Below, piece after piece: positions 33,024 to 45,025 of a stretch of 48,412 nt of DNA (position 1 is its first letter; every line of letters begins with the position of its first letter). A model generated the notes under the pieces. That model searched no databases, was not told the DNA's origin, and saw nothing but the letters and a program-made list of their open reading frames with translations. The stretch spans positions 1 through 48,412 of the forward strand of contig CANGWH010000009.1 in assembly GCA_947457565.1 (NCBI GenBank), given 5' to 3'. This DNA comes from Flavobacteriales bacterium. GTDB taxonomy: Bacteria > Bacteroidota > Bacteroidia > NS11-12g > UBA955. The translations under genes were made by a program, and so were the position numbers.

Positions 33024-33641
33024 TTAAAACAAGCCGTTTAATGTCGCTTGCACTTTATTGATAATCTCCGACGCATCGTCTGCATTCTCTTGAAAATCAA
33101 TATCATCCACATTAAATATCAGCAATTTGCCTTTATATGTGGAAATCCAAGCCTCGTATCGCTCATTCAGTCGCTTTAAATAATCCAAACGAATTGCATC
33201 TTCATAATCTCTACCCCGCATCTGAATTTGATGAACCAACTTCGGAATACCCGCACGCAAATAAATTAACAAGTCTGGCTCTTGTACCTGAGCACTGATG
33301 CTCTCAAACAACGATTTGTAATTCTCGAAATCCCGGGTACTCATCAAGCCCATCGAATGCAAATTGGGTGCAAAAATATGAGCATCCTCATAAATCGTAC
33401 GATCCTGTATTACGGTTTGCTTTCCTTCGCGAATACGCTGTACGTTTTGCCAACGTACATTCAGAAAGTAAACCTGGAGATTAAAACTCCAACGCTGCAT
33501 ATCTTCATAAAAATCAGAAATGTATGGATTATCATCCATATCTTCCAATTGCATTTCCCAACCATAGTGCTTTGATAGCAAATGGGTTAGCGTAGTTTTA
33601 CCAGCACCGATGTTTCCTGCTATGGCAATGTGTTTGGCCAT
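33024..33641 (-). CDS. Deoxynucleoside kinase
   Basis: This 205-residue member of the deoxyadenosine/deoxyguanosine kinase family has the P-loop GNIGAGKTT at 9-17 and the DRTIYEDAHIFA segment with the E/DR substrate-binding motif. The lid follows (RGRDYEDAIRLDYLKRLNERYEAW). It phosphorylates purine deoxynucleosides for salvage. It is divergent from the ABC exporter. Confidence 0.94.
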   Translation of the reverse strand: MAKHIAIAGNIGAGKTTLTHLLSKHYGWEMQLEDMDDNPYISDFYEDMQRWSFNLQVYFLNVRWQNVQRIREGKQTVIQDRTIYEDAHIFAPNLHSMGLMSTRDFENYKSLFESISAQVQEPDLLIYLRAGIPKLVHQIQMRGRDYEDAIRLDYLKRLNERYEAWISTYKGKLLIFNVDDIDFQENADDASEIINKVQATLNGLF

Positions 33642-33744
33642 ACTGCAATAATACTATTCAACCTATCGGCCAACCAACTGAAACCCAAATAAAAGTTTTA
33701 CACAATTTCAGTACTCCACCCCTTATCTGTATGCAATCCGAATG

Positions 33745-33752
33745 TACCTTTG
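33745..33752 (+). promoter_or_regulatory. -7 element TACCTTTG of the ABC exporter gene
   Basis: TACCTTTG matches TAnnTTTG and lies seven bases before ATG 33760. It overlaps the first codons of the longer reading frame (ATG 33742), which makes the longer start unlikely. Confidence 0.5.
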
Positions 33753-33759
33753 CAACCGA

Positions 33760-35547
33760 ATGGCAACCCCTGGAATCGCTTCCAATACCCAAACATCCAA
33801 ATCGCAAAAGTCTAGTAAAAAAGAGCAATGGATACTCTTTAAACGAGTACTCGCATTGGCAAAATTCCAAAAGAATTGGATGGTATTTGCCATTATTCTT
33901 ACGATACTCCAAAGTGCCTTAACCGCTTTCCAACCCTACCTTTATAAAACAATGATCGATTCGGTTATTGTTCCTAAGCAATTTCAATTATTAGACAAAT
34001 GGGCGTTGATTTTATTCATTTGGTTAATCGTTCAAGCATCACTGGGATTCATTAACTCCTACATCGGAGAGAGCATTGGTCAATCAGTTATCCTAAAAAT
34101 GCGCCAGTTTGTTTATGAGCATCTTGTAAAACTAAAACTTAACTTTTACGACAAAACTCCGGTTGGGACAGCTGTTACGCGTAGTATTTCCGATATACAA
34201 ACCATCACCGATTTATTCTCATCCGGCGTAATTACCATTGCAGGAGACCTTATTCAAATTATTATAATTCTGGGTTGCATGTTGTATATGGATGTAACAC
34301 TAACCCTTATCTCCCTGTCCGTTGTTCCCTTATTGTTATTTGCCGCAAATAGATTTCGGAAGGGAATTAGAGATTCTTTTCAGGATGTTAGAAGCGAGGT
34401 AGCCCGTTTAAATGCCTTTCTACAAGAACGTATAACAGGGATGCAAATCGTTCAGCTGTTCAATCGTCAGAAAGAAGAAATGCGTCGATTCGACACGATA
34501 AACCAAGCACACAGAGATGCGAATATTCGATCTGTTTATTATTATGCAATTTTCTTCCCAATTGTGGAGGTATTAGTTTCTTTGTGTTTTGCATTTATTG
34601 TTTGGTATGGATCTGGACAATTAGTGCAATCCCATATAGCATTTGGTGAACTTACGGCATTCATCATGTTTATCAATTTGTTTTTTAGACCCGTACGAGC
34701 AATTGCCGATCGATTTAACAATATTCAAATGGGTATTGTAGCGGCCCAACGAATCTTTGAATTGATTGATGCCACAGAATACAAAGAACCGGAAAATGAC
34801 ACCCAAGCACCTATTCTAAAAGGGAAAATAGAGTTTAACAATGTTTGGTTTGCATACAACCAAGAAAATTGGGTCTTGAAAGGAATTACTTTCAAAATAG
34901 AACCCGGACAAACCCTCGCAATAGTGGGAGCCACGGGTAGCGGGAAAACAACCATTGCTGGCCTTGTTAATCAACTGTACAGCCAACAACAAGGCGATAT
35001 TCTGCTGGATGGATTATCCGTAAAATCATTAAATCTCACCTCTATCCGGCAGCAAGTTGCGTTGGTTCTCCAAGATGTGTTTTTATTTTCTGGCTCCATC
35101 AATGATAATATCCGACTTCATCATCCTAATATCGATTTAACAAAAATGAAAGCGGCTGCGGAATCTATAGGAGCCTATGAATTCATTCAAAAACTCCCCG
35201 GTGGCTTTGATTACAATGTAATGGAGCGAGGAATGACATTAAGTTTGGGCCAGCGACAATTGATATCATTTATTCGAGCACTAGCATTTGATCCGCGTAT
35301 TATATTATTGGATGAAGCTACAAGTTCCATAGATACAGAAACGGAGCAACTTATACAACGGGCAATTTCGCGTTTGTTGGAAGGCAGAACGGCCATTGTA
35401 ATTGCCCACCGATTAAGTACCATATCTCAAGCTAATAAAATAATTGTCTTAGAAAAGGGTACTATCATAGAAGAAGGGAACCATGAGTCACTTATCGCCG
35501 CTAATGGCCATTACGCTCACCTGTATCAAACTCAGATTCAAGAATAG
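33760..35547 (+). CDS. MsbA-like ABC exporter (permease-ATPase half-transporter)
   Basis: Starting at ATG 33760 the protein has 595 residues. The N-terminal part carries six transmembrane helices (for example MVFAIILTILQSAL, LILFIWLIVQASLGF, LIQIIIILGCMLYM). The C-terminal ATPase has Walker A GATGSGKTT (about 390-398), signature LSLGQ (LSGGQ in most), Walker B IILLDEA and the switch histidine in IAHRLS. It is likely a homodimeric exporter of lipid or drug type. Substrate is unknown. A short Ser/Lys-rich N-terminus precedes the first helix. Confidence 0.94.
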   Translation: MATPGIASNTQTSKSQKSSKKEQWILFKRVLALAKFQKNWMVFAIILTILQSALTAFQPYLYKTMIDSVIVPKQFQLLDKWALILFIWLIVQASLGFINSYIGESIGQSVILKMRQFVYEHLVKLKLNFYDKTPVGTAVTRSISDIQTITDLFSSGVITIAGDLIQIIIILGCMLYMDVTLTLISLSVVPLLLFAANRFRKGIRDSFQDVRSEVARLNAFLQERITGMQIVQLFNRQKEEMRRFDTINQAHRDANIRSVYYYAIFFPIVEVLVSLCFAFIVWYGSGQLVQSHIAFGELTAFIMFINLFFRPVRAIADRFNNIQMGIVAAQRIFELIDATEYKEPENDTQAPILKGKIEFNNVWFAYNQENWVLKGITFKIEPGQTLAIVGATGSGKTTIAGLVNQLYSQQQGDILLDGLSVKSLNLTSIRQQVALVLQDVFLFSGSINDNIRLHHPNIDLTKMKAAAESIGAYEFIQKLPGGFDYNVMERGMTLSLGQRQLISFIRALAFDPRIILLDEATSSIDTETEQLIQRAISRLLEGRTAIVIAHRLSTISQANKIIVLEKGTIIEEGNHESLIAANGHYAHLYQTQIQE

Positions 35548-35572
35548 TAGCATAGTTGCACTTGTCTACGCT

Positions 35573-35590
35573 AGGACTTATGTCCTTTTT
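35573..35590 (+). terminator. Terminator after the ABC exporter
   Basis: AGGAC and GTCCT pair around a TTAT loop, followed by TTTT. It is short but placed 25 bases after the stop, in a 272-base gap that otherwise holds only the rpoC terminator. Confidence 0.6.
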
Positions 35591-35762
35591 CATTGTAATT
35601 GGAGCTAACCAAATCGATTAACGATTGATTAATGTGGCAAAGCTGCAATTGTAGGTTCGCACTACCATCACTGCCATCCAAAAGTTGTAATTTCAATTAT
35701 AATTAGAAGGATAACAGGATGTCGAATTTTGCTGTACCTAGTTAACGTTGGTAATTAGAGAA

Positions 35763-35799
35763 CAAAAAAAAATGGCTACCAATAGTTGGTAGCCATTTT
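35763..35799. terminator. Intrinsic terminator after rpoC
   Basis: ATGGCTACCAA (35772-35782) and TTGGTAGCCAT (35786-35796) pair perfectly around a three-base loop. On the minus strand the hairpin is followed by a long T-run, 24 bases below the rpoC stop. It ends the rpoBC operon. Confidence 0.93.
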
Positions 35800-35819
35800 C
35801 TTATAACAATAGCGGTTAA

Positions 35820-38800
35820 TTACGCTTCGGTTTCTACTTCGTCATCAACAAACTTGGTTGCCATCAAACGATCGTATTCCTCGCGAGAACCAGCAACTAC
35901 ATGCTCATAAGCACGGATACCGGTACCAGCTGGGATCAAGTGACCCACAATTACGTTTTCTTTCAAACCACGCAATTCGTCTACTTTACCCGAAATAGCA
36001 GCTTCGTTTAACACCTTGGTAGTTTCCTGGAACGACGCAGCACTCATAAAGCTCTGAGTACCCAAAGAAGCCTTGGTAATACCCTGCAATACATACTGCG
36101 CAGTAGCTGGAACCGCATCACGGAATTGAACTGGGTTCAAATCTTGACGACGCAATGCACTGTTTTCTTGACGTAAGTCTTTCAAGCTTACAATCTGACC
36201 TGCATGCATCACGGCACTTTGTCCAGCATCGGTAACTACTTTTTTATCCCAAATCCAATCGTTTTCGCGACGTAAAGTAAATCTGTCTACCAATTCGCTT
36301 TCCAAGAAACGGGTATCACCTGGATCCACGATTTCCATCTTCTGCATCATCTGACGTACAATTACTTCAATGTGCTTATCGTTGATTTTTACACCTTGTA
36401 AGCGATATACTTCCTGAATTCCATTCAACACATACCGTTGAACAGCGGCAGGTCCTTCAATACGCAAAATATCTTGAGGAGTAATTGCACCATCACTCAA
36501 TGGTTGACCCGCGCGAACGTAATCTCCATCGTGTACCAAAATGTGCTTAGACAATGGTACTTGATAGTGTTTAACTTCTCCATCTTTGGATGTAATGATA
36601 ATTTCCTGGTTACCACGCTTTGAAACGCCGTACGTTACCACACCATCAATTTCAGCTACAACCGCTGGGTTTGATGGATTACGTGCTTCGAATAATTCCG
36701 TTACACGTGGAAGACCACCCGTAATATCTCGTGTTCTAGTTGCGCTACGTGGAATCTTTGCTAAGATATCACCGGCCTTTACCTTAGACTTATCTTTAGA
36801 AACCAGAATTGCTCCTACAGGCATGTTGAAGATCTTAATATTATCTTCACCACCATCAACTTTGAACTGAGGCGTACGAGTTTTATCCTTGGTTTCGGTA
36901 ATTACCAACTCAGACAATCCGGTTTGTTCATCACCCTCTTCACGCATATTGATACCTTCAACGATGTTCTCAAACGAAAGAGTTCCATCGATATCAGAAA
37001 TAATCAATGTATTAAATGGATCCCAAGTACAAAGAAGATCTCCTTTCTTCACTTTTTGACCCTCTTTAACCTTCAAATGCGCACCATAAGGAATATTGTA
37101 CGTAGTGATTACTGTCTTGGATTTTGCCTCCAATATTCTCACTTCTCCTGAACGTCCTAATACGATTTCGGTATTTTTGATTTCACCGTTTTCTTCGGTC
37201 TCAACTTTGGTTACTGTACGCATGCTATCCAAACTAATAACACCGTCATATTTCGTATCCAAAGTATTTTCTGCCGCAATGTTCATCGCCGCACCACCCG
37301 TGTGGAACGTACGAAGTGTTAACTGCGTACCAGGTTCACCGATAGACTGCGCTGCAATTACACCCACTGCTTCACCCACGTTCACTCTGCGTCCGGTAGC
37401 TAAGTTTCTACCATAACACAATGCGCATACGCCAGTTAAAGTTTCGCAAGTAAGCACTGAACGAATTTCAACCTCCTCAACCCCTGCATCCTCGATGGCT
37501 TGTGAGTAGGCCTCATCCAATTCCGTTCCAACCGCAGCAATTAGTTCGCCCGTTTGCGGATGATAAACGTCATCCAATGCTGTACGACCTAAAATACGCT
37601 CATATAATGATTCCGTTACTTCGTCATTGTTAATGATTGCAGACATATTGATACCACGCAATGTGCCACAATCGTGTTCTGTAATCACTACATCCTGAGC
37701 AACGTCATGCAACCTACGTGTCAAATAACCTGCATCTGCAGTTTTCAACGCCGTATCCGCCAAACCTTTACGAGCACCGTGTGTTGATACGAAATATTCC
37801 AATACGTTCAAACCTTCTTTGAAGTTTGAAATAATAGGGTTTTCAATCGTATCTCCACCTGAATTACCGGTGTTCTTCTGAGGCTTAGCCATCAAACCAC
37901 GCATACCACCCAACTGACGAATCTGTTCTTTAGATCCACGAGCACCCGAATCCAACATCATATAAATGGGGTTGAAACCTTGTACGTCGTTTTGTAAATC
38001 TGTAATAAGAATTCGAGCCAACTGGTTGTTTACACGCGTCCACAAGTCAATTACCTGGTTATAACGTTCGTTGTTGGTAATGAAGCCCATATCGGCATTG
38101 GATTGAATCTCCAATACTTCTTCAATTGCTTTATTAACTAACTCTTCTTTTTCCTTAGGAATACGAACATAACTCAAGTTGAAACTCAAACCACCACGGA
38201 ATGCATAGTGGAAACCTAAGTTTTTAATGTTATCCAAGAAGTCTGCTGCCTTAGCAACACCACTCAAACGAATAATTTCAGAAATGATATCACGAAGATT
38301 CTTCTTCTTCAATACTTCGTTCAAGAATCCAACTTCTTCAGGTACTACTTGGTTGAAAATCACTCTACCTACCGTAGTATCCAATAACTTGGTTACTAAC
38401 TGATCGTTTTCACGAACGGTTACTTTACACTTAACTTTAGCATGTAAATCAGCACGGCCCTCGTTGTAAGCTATAATTGCTTCTTCCGGTCCGTAGAATG
38501 TCAATCCCTCTCCTTTAACGATATGTTCCGGAGTAGACGTACGCTCTTTAGTAATGTAATACAGCCCCAAGATCATATCCTGTGAAGGAACCGTTACCGG
38601 TGAACCATTCGCAGGGTTTAAGATATTGTGCGATGCCAACATTAATAATTGTGCTTCAGCAATAGCCGCGTTCCCCAATGGAACGTGTACCGCCATCTGG
38701 TCACCGTCAAAGTCAGCGTTAAAACCCGTACACACCAATGGGTGCAATTGGATCGCCTTACCTTCAACCAGTTTTGGTTGGAAAGACTGAATACCTAATC

Positions 38801-40130
38801 TGTGAAGCGTAGGAGCACGGTTAAGCAATACAGGATGACCTTTCAAGATGTTCTCTAAGATATCCCAAATTACCGGATCTTTTTTCTCAACTATTTTCTT
38901 TGCGGTTTTTACCGTTTTAACAATACCTCTTTCGATTAACTTACGGATAATGAATGGCTTGAATAATTCCGCAGCCATGTTCTTAGGTAAACCACACTCG
39001 TTTAATTTCAAGGTTGGACCTACAACAATTACCGAACGACCCGAATAGTCTACACGCTTACCCAATAAGTTTTGACGGAAACGACCTTGCTTACCTTTAA
39101 GCATATCGCTTAAACTCTTCAACGGACGGTTACCTTCACTCTTAACGGCCGATGCACGACGCGTGTTGTCCAATAAAGAATCCACCGCTTCTTGCAACAT
39201 CCGCTTTTCGTTACGCAAAATCACTTCAGGAGCTTTGATTTCTATCAAACGCTTCAAACGGTTGTTACGGATAATTACTCGGCGATACAAATCGTTCAAA
39301 TCCGATGTAGCAAATCGTCCACCTTCCAAAGGAACTAAAGGACGCAACTCGGGTGGAATTACAGGTAACATCTTCATAATCATCCACTCAGGACGATTCT
39401 CTCCGGTATGCTGAGCACCGCGGAAGCTTTCGATTACTTTCAAACGCTTCAAGGCCTCTTGCTTTCGCTGTTGAGAGGTTTCAGTTGCCGCTTGGTTACG
39501 CAAGTCGTAACTCAATTTATCCAAATTCAATCGACCCAATAAATCGTTCAGTGCCTCAGCACCCATTCTTGCGATAAATTTGTTTGGATCGCTATCCTCC
39601 AATAATTGATTCTCTTTCGGCAAAGAATCTAAGATATCTAAGTATTCTTCTTCCGTTAACAAGTCCAAATAATTGGCCCCTGTTGCAATTCCTTGCTGAA
39701 CTACTACATAACGCTCGTAGTAAATCACCATGTCCAATTTCTTGGTTGGGATACCTAACAAATAACCAATTTTATTAGGCAAGGAACGGAAATACCAGAT
39801 ATGTGCCACAGGTACCACCAAATTGATGTGACCCATACGCTCACGACGTACCTTTTTCTCCGTTACTTCCACACCACAACGGTCACAAACGATTCCTTTG
39901 TAACGAATACGCTTGTACTTCCCGCAATGACATTCGTAATCCTTGATAGGGCCGAAGATGCGTTCGCAGAATAATCCACCCATTTCGGGCTTATAACTAC
40001 GATAATTAATGGTTTCGGGTTTGGTTACCTCCCCAAAACTGCGACGTAATATGTTTTCGGGCGATGCCAGCGAGATTCTAATCTTGCTGAAATTGCTTCC
40101 AATTTTTTGTGTTTTCTTTTGAAGTTGCAT
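35820..40130 (-). CDS. rpoC: RNA polymerase beta' subunit
   Basis: This 1436-residue subunit has the N-terminal zinc site (CHCG near the start, then CDRCG), the catalytic magnesium loop NADFDGD, and a second zinc ribbon (CALCYGR region). [19 protein letters not shown] marks the trigger-loop/bridge area. Length is normal for Bacteroidota. It forms the active centre with beta. It begins 21 bases after rpoB and ends at a strong terminator. No interruption is seen. Confidence 0.98.
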   Translation of the reverse strand: MQLQKKTQKIGSNFSKIRISLASPENILRRSFGEVTKPETINYRSYKPEMGGLFCERIFGPIKDYECHCGKYKRIRYKGIVCDRCGVEVTEKKVRRERMGHINLVVPVAHIWYFRSLPNKIGYLLGIPTKKLDMVIYYERYVVVQQGIATGANYLDLLTEEEYLDILDSLPKENQLLEDSDPNKFIARMGAEALNDLLGRLNLDKLSYDLRNQAATETSQQRKQEALKRLKVIESFRGAQHTGENRPEWMIMKMLPVIPPELRPLVPLEGGRFATSDLNDLYRRVIIRNNRLKRLIEIKAPEVILRNEKRMLQEAVDSLLDNTRRASAVKSEGNRPLKSLSDMLKGKQGRFRQNLLGKRVDYSGRSVIVVGPTLKLNECGLPKNMAAELFKPFIIRKLIERGIVKTVKTAKKIVEKKDPVIWDILENILKGHPVLLNRAPTLHRLGIQSFQPKLVEGKAIQLHPLVCTGFNADFDGDQMAVHVPLGNAAIAEAQLLMLASHNILNPANGSPVTVPSQDMILGLYYITKERTSTPEHIVKGEGLTFYGPEEAIIAYNEGRADLHAKVKCKVTVRENDQLVTKLLDTTVGRVIFNQVVPEEVGFLNEVLKKKNLRDIISEIIRLSGVAKAADFLDNIKNLGFHYAFRGGLSFNLSYVRIPKEKEELVNKAIEEVLEIQSNADMGFITNNERYNQVIDLWTRVNNQLARILITDLQNDVQGFNPIYMMLDSGARGSKEQIRQLGGMRGLMAKPQKNTGNSGGDTIENPIISNFKEGLNVLEYFVSTHGARKGLADTALKTADAGYLTRRLHDVAQDVVITEHDCGTLRGINMSAIINNDEVTESLYERILGRTALDDVYHPQTGELIAAVGTELDEAYSQAIEDAGVEEVEIRSVLTCETLTGVCALCYGRNLATGRRVNVGEAVGVIAAQSIGEPGTQLTLRTFHTGGAAMNIAAENTLDTKYDGVISLDSMRTVTKVETEENGEIKNTEIVLGRSGEVRILEAKSKTVITTYNIPYGAHLKVKEGQKVKKGDLLCTWDPFNTLIISDIDGTLSFENIVEGINMREEGDEQTGLSELVITETKDKTRTPQFKVDGGEDNIKIFNMPVGAILVSKDKSKVKAGDILAKIPRSATRTRDITGGLPRVTELFEARNPSNPAVVAEIDGVVTYGVSKRGNQEIIITSKDGEVKHYQVPLSKHILVHDGDYVRAGQPLSDGAITPQDILRIEGPAAVQRYVLNGIQEVYRLQGVKINDKHIEVIVRQMMQKMEIVDPGDTRFLESELVDRFTLRRENDWIWDKKVVTDAGQSAVMHAGQIVSLKDLRQENSALRRQDLNPVQFRDAVPATAQYVLQGITKASLGTQSFMSAASFQETTKVLNEAAISGKVDELRGLKENVIVGHLIPAGTGIRAYEHVVAGSREEYDRLMATKFVDDEVETEA

Positions 40131-40151
40131 TGTTCTTTTTTTCGAGAAGGT

Positions 40152-43100
40152 TTATTCCATGAAAGTAACTTCCAATCCAAGTCCGCGCAATTCGTGCAAC
40201 AATACATTGAACGATTCTGGCGTTCCAATATTGGTGATGTTATCGCCTTTAACGATCGCTTCGTATGCCTTGGCACGACCCACGATATCGTCAGATTTAA
40301 TGGTAAGGATTTCACGAAGGATATTGGATGCTCCGAAGGCTTCCAATGCCCATACTTCCATCTCACCAAAACGCTGACCTCCAAACTGCGCCTTACCACC
40401 CAACGGCTGTTGCGTAATAAGTGAGTAAGGACCGATAGAACGCGCGTGCATCTTATCGTCAACCATGTGTCCTAACTTAAGCATGTAACTTACACCTACC
40501 GTGGTGGGTTGGTCAAATTTCACACCTGTTAGACCGTCATTCAAATACACCAAACCGTTCTTAGGAATTCCAGCTTTCTCGGTGTAAGCATCCAATTCCT
40601 CGTTGGTAGCACCATCAAAAATTGGAGTAGCGAATTTCACACCCAATTCTTTTCCAGCCCAGCCCAATACAGTTTCGTAAATCTGACCCAAGTTCATACG
40701 AGAAGGTACACCCAAGGGGTTCAAAACGATATCCATTGGTGTTCCGTCTTCCAAGAATGGCATATTTTCCTCACGCTCAATTCGGGCAACAATACCCTTG
40801 TTACCGTGTCTACCCGCCATCTTATCACCCACTTTTAGCTTACGTTTGTTAGCAACATATACCTTAGCTAACTGTAAGATACCGGTAGGTAATTCATCCC
40901 CTACACTTATTGCGTAATGATCGCGTTTGAAGTTGGTTACTTTGTCGTTATAAACATTAATGTAATTGGTTAACGTACGCACAACTAAGTCATTCTTATC
41001 GTCATCCGATGTCCAATTATGATAGTTAACATTACTGTAATCAATACTCAACAAGTTCTTTTGCGTGAATTTAGTGCCCTTAGGAATCAACTCTTCGCTG
41101 TACATGTTGTATACACCTTGCGACGTTTTACCACCCACTAACTGGAATAGTTTCTTCACTAATTCTTCTTTCAACACACCCAATTCCTTGCGATGATCAT
41201 CCTCCATTTTCGACAAACGTGCTTTGTCGCCGCTGCGAGCACCCTTATCTTTCTTCGTTTTGGAGAACAATTTCTTACCAATAACTACTCCTTGAGCACC
41301 TGGAGGCGCTTTCAATGAAGCATCTTTAACGTCGCCGGCTTTATCGCCGAAGATCGCACGGAGTAATTTTTCTTCAGGAGAAGGTTCTGTCTCACCTTTT
41401 GGCGTGATTTTACCAATCATGATATCGCCTTCTTTCACTTCGGCACCGATACGGATCAAACCATTATCGTCCAAGTTACGGGTCATTTCCTCACTTACGT
41501 TTGGAATATCATTGGTTAATTCTTCTTCTCCGCGCTTGGTATCTCTAACTTCTAATTCGTATTCAGTGATATAAACGGTGGTATACCAATCGTCTTTTAC
41601 CACTTTTTCCGAAATTACAATAGCATCCTCAAAGTTATAACCTTGCCATGGCATGTATGCAACACGCAAGTTTCTACCCAATGCCAATTCTCCACCTTGC
41701 GTAGCATAACCTTCACACAACACCTGACCTTTTTTAACACGATCTCCGCGTTGAACAATCGGTCTCAAGTTGATACATGAGTTCTGGTTAGTTCTGCGGA
41801 ACTTGGTTAAGTAATAGGTCTTGGTATCTCCTGTGAAACTTACTAAATCGTCGAAATCATTGTGGTCGTATTTAATGCGGATTTCCCTCGCATCTACATA
41901 CACAACTTCTCCGTCGCCTTCAGCATTGATCAACGATCTTGAATCACGAGCTACTTTTTCTTCCAAACCAGTACCCACGATTGGCGCTTCTGGACGCAAC
42001 AATGGAACTGCCTGACGTTGCATGTTTGATCCCATCAATGCACGGTTCGCGTCATCGTGTTCCAAGAATGGAATCAACGAAGCTGCAATCGATACAATCT
42101 GGTTCGGCGCTACGTCCATATACTCTAACTGTGCTGGGGGAACCAACGGGAAGTCACCTTCCTTACGGCTCTTTACCAAATCAGTTTTAAAGTTGCCCTT
42201 TTCATCCAAAGCGGCATTCGCCTGAGCGATTGTTTTGCCGTCTTCTTCTTCAGCGCTCAAATAGGTAATGCCCTCTTCTACTTTCCCTTCAACTACCCTT
42301 CTGTAAGGAGTCTCCAAGAAGCCCATGCTGTTAATTTTCGCATGAACACACAACGAGGAAATCAAACCAATGTTTGGACCTTCTGGAGTCTCAATGGTAC
42401 ATAATCTTCCGTAGTGAGTATAGTGTACGTCTCGAACCTCGAAACCTGCACGCTCTCTGCTCAAACCACCTGGACCCAGGGCGCTCAAACGACGTTTGTG
42501 CGTAATTTCGGCCAATGGGTTAATTTGATCCAAGAACTGACTCAACTGGTTGGTACCAAAGAATGAGTTAATCACTGAAGATAGGGTTCTTGCATTTACT
42601 AAGTCTTGCGGTGCAAATACTTCGTTATCGCGAATATTCATCTTCTCACGGATAGTTCTAGCCATACGAGCTAAACCAACGCCAAACTGAGAATACAATT
42701 GCTCACCTACAGTACGAACCCTTCTATTGCTTAAGTGATCAATATCGTCAAGAATCTCTGAACCGTTATATAATTCAATCAAATACTTGATGATACTGAT
42801 GATATCTTCTTTCGTTAATACCTTCACATCCATAGGAGTGTCGATCATTAACTTTTTATTGATTCTGTAACGACCTACATCCCCCAAATCGTAACGCTTA
42901 TCAGAGAAGAACAAACGCTCAATGATACCACGAGCCGTTTCTTCATCTGGTGGATCTGCATTACGCAATTGACGATAAATTACCTCTAACGCTTCTTTAC
43001 CGTTGTTTGAAGTATCTTTCTGAAGGGTGTTATAAATTACATCATAACTAATATTGCTGTTAGTCTCAGTTGATAAAATGATTGATTTTACCCCTGCATC

Positions 43101-43955
43101 AACAATAATATCGATGTGATCTTCGCCAATGGTAGTGTCGCGCTCAAGAATCACTTCGTTACGCTCAATCGATACAACCTCACCGGTATCTTCATCCACA
43201 AAATCTTCAATCCAAGTACGAAGTACTCTAGCAGCTAATTTCCGGCCTACAACACGTTTTAAACCGGCTTTAGATACTTTTACTTCTTCACTTAAACCAA
43301 AGATATCCAAAATATCCTTGTCTCCTTCGTAACCAATAGCTCTTAACAATGTGGTTACTGGAAATTTCTTCTTACGATCGATGTACGCATACATTACTGC
43401 ATTTACGTCCGTTGCGAATTCAATCCAAGATCCTTTAAATGGAATTACACGGGCCGAATACAACTTCGTTCCGTTGGAGTGAACGCTCTGTCCAAAGAAT
43501 ACCCCTGGAGAGCGGTGTAACTGACTTACGATAACGCGCTCTGCGCCATTGATAATAAAGGTACCATTAGGTGTCATGTATGGGATAGTTCCCAAATACA
43601 CGTCCTGTACCTTAGTTTCGAAATCTTCGTGTTCAGGATCATTACAGCTCAGCTTCAACTTTGCTTTCAACGGAACTGCATACGTTAAACCTCGCTCAAT
43701 ACACTCTTGTAAGGTGTAACGCGGAGGATCTACGAAATAATCCAAAAACTCCAAGTTAAAGATATTTCGTGTATCGTTGATAGGAAAGTTTTCGGCAAAT
43801 ACCTTATACAATCCCTCACCCTCACGCATATCCGATGGAGTGTCTAACTGAAAAAATTCCTGGAACGATTGCAACTGAACGTCCAAGAAATCAGGATACT
43901 CAATGGCATGCTTAACCTTGCCAAATGAAATCCTTTTATTTTGTGTTGTACTCAA
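40152..43955 (-). CDS. rpoB: RNA polymerase beta subunit
   Basis: This 1267-residue subunit is full length. The rifampicin region reads [20 protein letters not shown] then [13 protein letters not shown]. The Asp, His and Ser positions most often mutated in resistant strains (E. coli 516, 526, 531) have the sensitive-type residue. [13 protein letters not shown] and [19 protein letters not shown] mark the C-terminal clamp region. It is separated from rplL by 118 bases with a long hairpin. Confidence 0.98.
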   Translation of the reverse strand: MSTTQNKRISFGKVKHAIEYPDFLDVQLQSFQEFFQLDTPSDMREGEGLYKVFAENFPINDTRNIFNLEFLDYFVDPPRYTLQECIERGLTYAVPLKAKLKLSCNDPEHEDFETKVQDVYLGTIPYMTPNGTFIINGAERVIVSQLHRSPGVFFGQSVHSNGTKLYSARVIPFKGSWIEFATDVNAVMYAYIDRKKKFPVTTLLRAIGYEGDKDILDIFGLSEEVKVSKAGLKRVVGRKLAARVLRTWIEDFVDEDTGEVVSIERNEVILERDTTIGEDHIDIIVDAGVKSIILSTETNSNISYDVIYNTLQKDTSNNGKEALEVIYRQLRNADPPDEETARGIIERLFFSDKRYDLGDVGRYRINKKLMIDTPMDVKVLTKEDIISIIKYLIELYNGSEILDDIDHLSNRRVRTVGEQLYSQFGVGLARMARTIREKMNIRDNEVFAPQDLVNARTLSSVINSFFGTNQLSQFLDQINPLAEITHKRRLSALGPGGLSRERAGFEVRDVHYTHYGRLCTIETPEGPNIGLISSLCVHAKINSMGFLETPYRRVVEGKVEEGITYLSAEEEDGKTIAQANAALDEKGNFKTDLVKSRKEGDFPLVPPAQLEYMDVAPNQIVSIAASLIPFLEHDDANRALMGSNMQRQAVPLLRPEAPIVGTGLEEKVARDSRSLINAEGDGEVVYVDAREIRIKYDHNDFDDLVSFTGDTKTYYLTKFRRTNQNSCINLRPIVQRGDRVKKGQVLCEGYATQGGELALGRNLRVAYMPWQGYNFEDAIVISEKVVKDDWYTTVYITEYELEVRDTKRGEEELTNDIPNVSEEMTRNLDDNGLIRIGAEVKEGDIMIGKITPKGETEPSPEEKLLRAIFGDKAGDVKDASLKAPPGAQGVVIGKKLFSKTKKDKGARSGDKARLSKMEDDHRKELGVLKEELVKKLFQLVGGKTSQGVYNMYSEELIPKGTKFTQKNLLSIDYSNVNYHNWTSDDDKNDLVVRTLTNYINVYNDKVTNFKRDHYAISVGDELPTGILQLAKVYVANKRKLKVGDKMAGRHGNKGIVARIEREENMPFLEDGTPMDIVLNPLGVPSRMNLGQIYETVLGWAGKELGVKFATPIFDGATNEELDAYTEKAGIPKNGLVYLNDGLTGVKFDQPTTVGVSYMLKLGHMVDDKMHARSIGPYSLITQQPLGGKAQFGGQRFGEMEVWALEAFGASNILREILTIKSDDIVGRAKAYEAIVKGDNITNIGTPESFNVLLHELRGLGLEVTFME

Positions 43956-44023
43956 TGTTGGTTTTTTTTAATGGTTTTAAAATGGTGTTAACGATTAAAA
44001 CCCCTGTTATAGGTTTCAAACGA

Positions 44024-44057
44024 CCAAAAGGCCCACGGTAATACCGGGGCCTTTTGG
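44024..44057 (-). promoter_or_regulatory. Extended hairpin between rplL and rpoB (attenuator or processing site)
   Basis: CCAAAAGGCCC (44024-44034) pairs with GGGCCTTTTGG (44047-44057), and inside it CGGT pairs with ACCG around an AAT loop, with one bulged base. It is the only strong hairpin between the ribosomal-protein and polymerase genes. It has no long U-tract, so partial termination or RNase III-like processing is more likely than full termination. Confidence 0.7.
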
Positions 44058-44073
44058 AGTTAGGGTTGGGATC

Positions 44074-44454
44074 TTACTTGATTTCAACTTCAGCGCCCGC
44101 CTCTTTTAGTTTAGCTGCTAAATCTTCAGCTTCTGCTTTAGAAACTTTTTCTTTTACAGCTTTAGGGGCACCATCAACTACGTCTTTTGCTTCTTTCAAG
44201 CCTAAGCCAGTAAGGTCTTTAACAACCTTAACAACTTGTAACTTGTTAGCACCAGCGCTTGTTAAAATTACGTCGAATTCTGTCTGTTCAGCAACAGCTG
44301 CACCACCACCCTCGCCAGCGGCGGGAGCAGCTACGGCTACAGCAGCAGCAGCAGGTTCAATACCATGCTCATCTTTCAAAATTTGAGCAAGTTCATTAAC
44401 CTCTTTTACAGTGAGATTTACCAACTGATTCGCGAATTCTTTTAAATCTACCAT
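44074..44454 (-). CDS. rplL: 50S ribosomal protein L7/L12
   Basis: This 126-residue stalk protein has an N-terminal dimerisation helix ([23 protein letters not shown]), an Ala-rich hinge ([20 protein letters not shown]) and the factor-binding domain ([34 protein letters not shown]). It recruits translation GTPases. It follows rplJ by 44 bases. Confidence 0.98.
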   Translation of the reverse strand: MVDLKEFANQLVNLTVKEVNELAQILKDEHGIEPAAAAVAVAAPAAGEGGGAAVAEQTEFDVILTSAGANKLQVVKVVKDLTGLGLKEAKDVVDGAPKAVKEKVSKAEAEDLAAKLKEAGAEVEIK

Positions 44455-44498
44455 TGTTATTGAATTTAAGAGTTTTTTTTTAATTATTTATTTTGAGA

Positions 44499-45020
44499 TT
44501 ATCTTTCTTCTAAGGCCTTAATTAAGCCACCAATTTTCTGAGGACCGCTTGCTTGCAAACCACCAATAACGTTTTTGATAGGTGATTGCAACAAACCGAT
44601 GATTTCTCCAACCAAATCTTCTTTGGTTTTCAACTTCACCAAGGTTGCCAACTGATCGTCACCAACAAATACCGCGTTATCGATCCAAGCACCTTTCAAC
44701 AAAGGCTTATCAGAAGCTCCACGGAACTTCTTTAAACTCTCTGCAGGTGTTCTTTGCGCATCAGAAACCAATACACATGTCTGACCCTTCATAGAACGAT
44801 CTTTCAATGCACCGAAGTCTTTACCGCTATCTTCCATAGCAATACGCAACAAGGTATTCTTAACCATACGCATCTCTACACCCTGATCAAATAACAAGCG
44901 GCGGAAAGCGTTAGTCTGGTTTGCCGTTAAACCCGTAGTATCGGCTAAATAAACAAAATTATTGTTTCTAAATGTTTCGGTTAATTCTGCTACTACAGCA
45001 GCTTTTTCTGTTCTGTTCAT
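44499..45020 (-). CDS. rplJ: 50S ribosomal protein L10
   Basis: This 173-residue protein anchors the L7/L12 stalk to 23S rRNA. The N-terminal RNA-binding domain (VAELTETFRNNNFVYLADTTGL) and C-terminal helices for L12 binding are present. The gap to rplA is only five bases, so the L10 leader used for autoregulation in E. coli cannot sit directly upstream. Confidence 0.97.
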   Translation of the reverse strand: MNRTEKAAVVAELTETFRNNNFVYLADTTGLTANQTNAFRRLLFDQGVEMRMVKNTLLRIAMEDSGKDFGALKDRSMKGQTCVLVSDAQRTPAESLKKFRGASDKPLLKGAWIDNAVFVGDDQLATLVKLKTKEDLVGEIIGLLQSPIKNVIGGLQASGPQKIGGLIKALEER

Positions 45021-45025
45021 AATGC

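Noticed and set aside
40152-43955. Possible rifampicin-resistance changes in rpoB.
   Set aside because: The main resistance positions carry sensitive-type residues; the Ile in DQINPL is at a position where lineages vary, and I cannot infer resistance from it.
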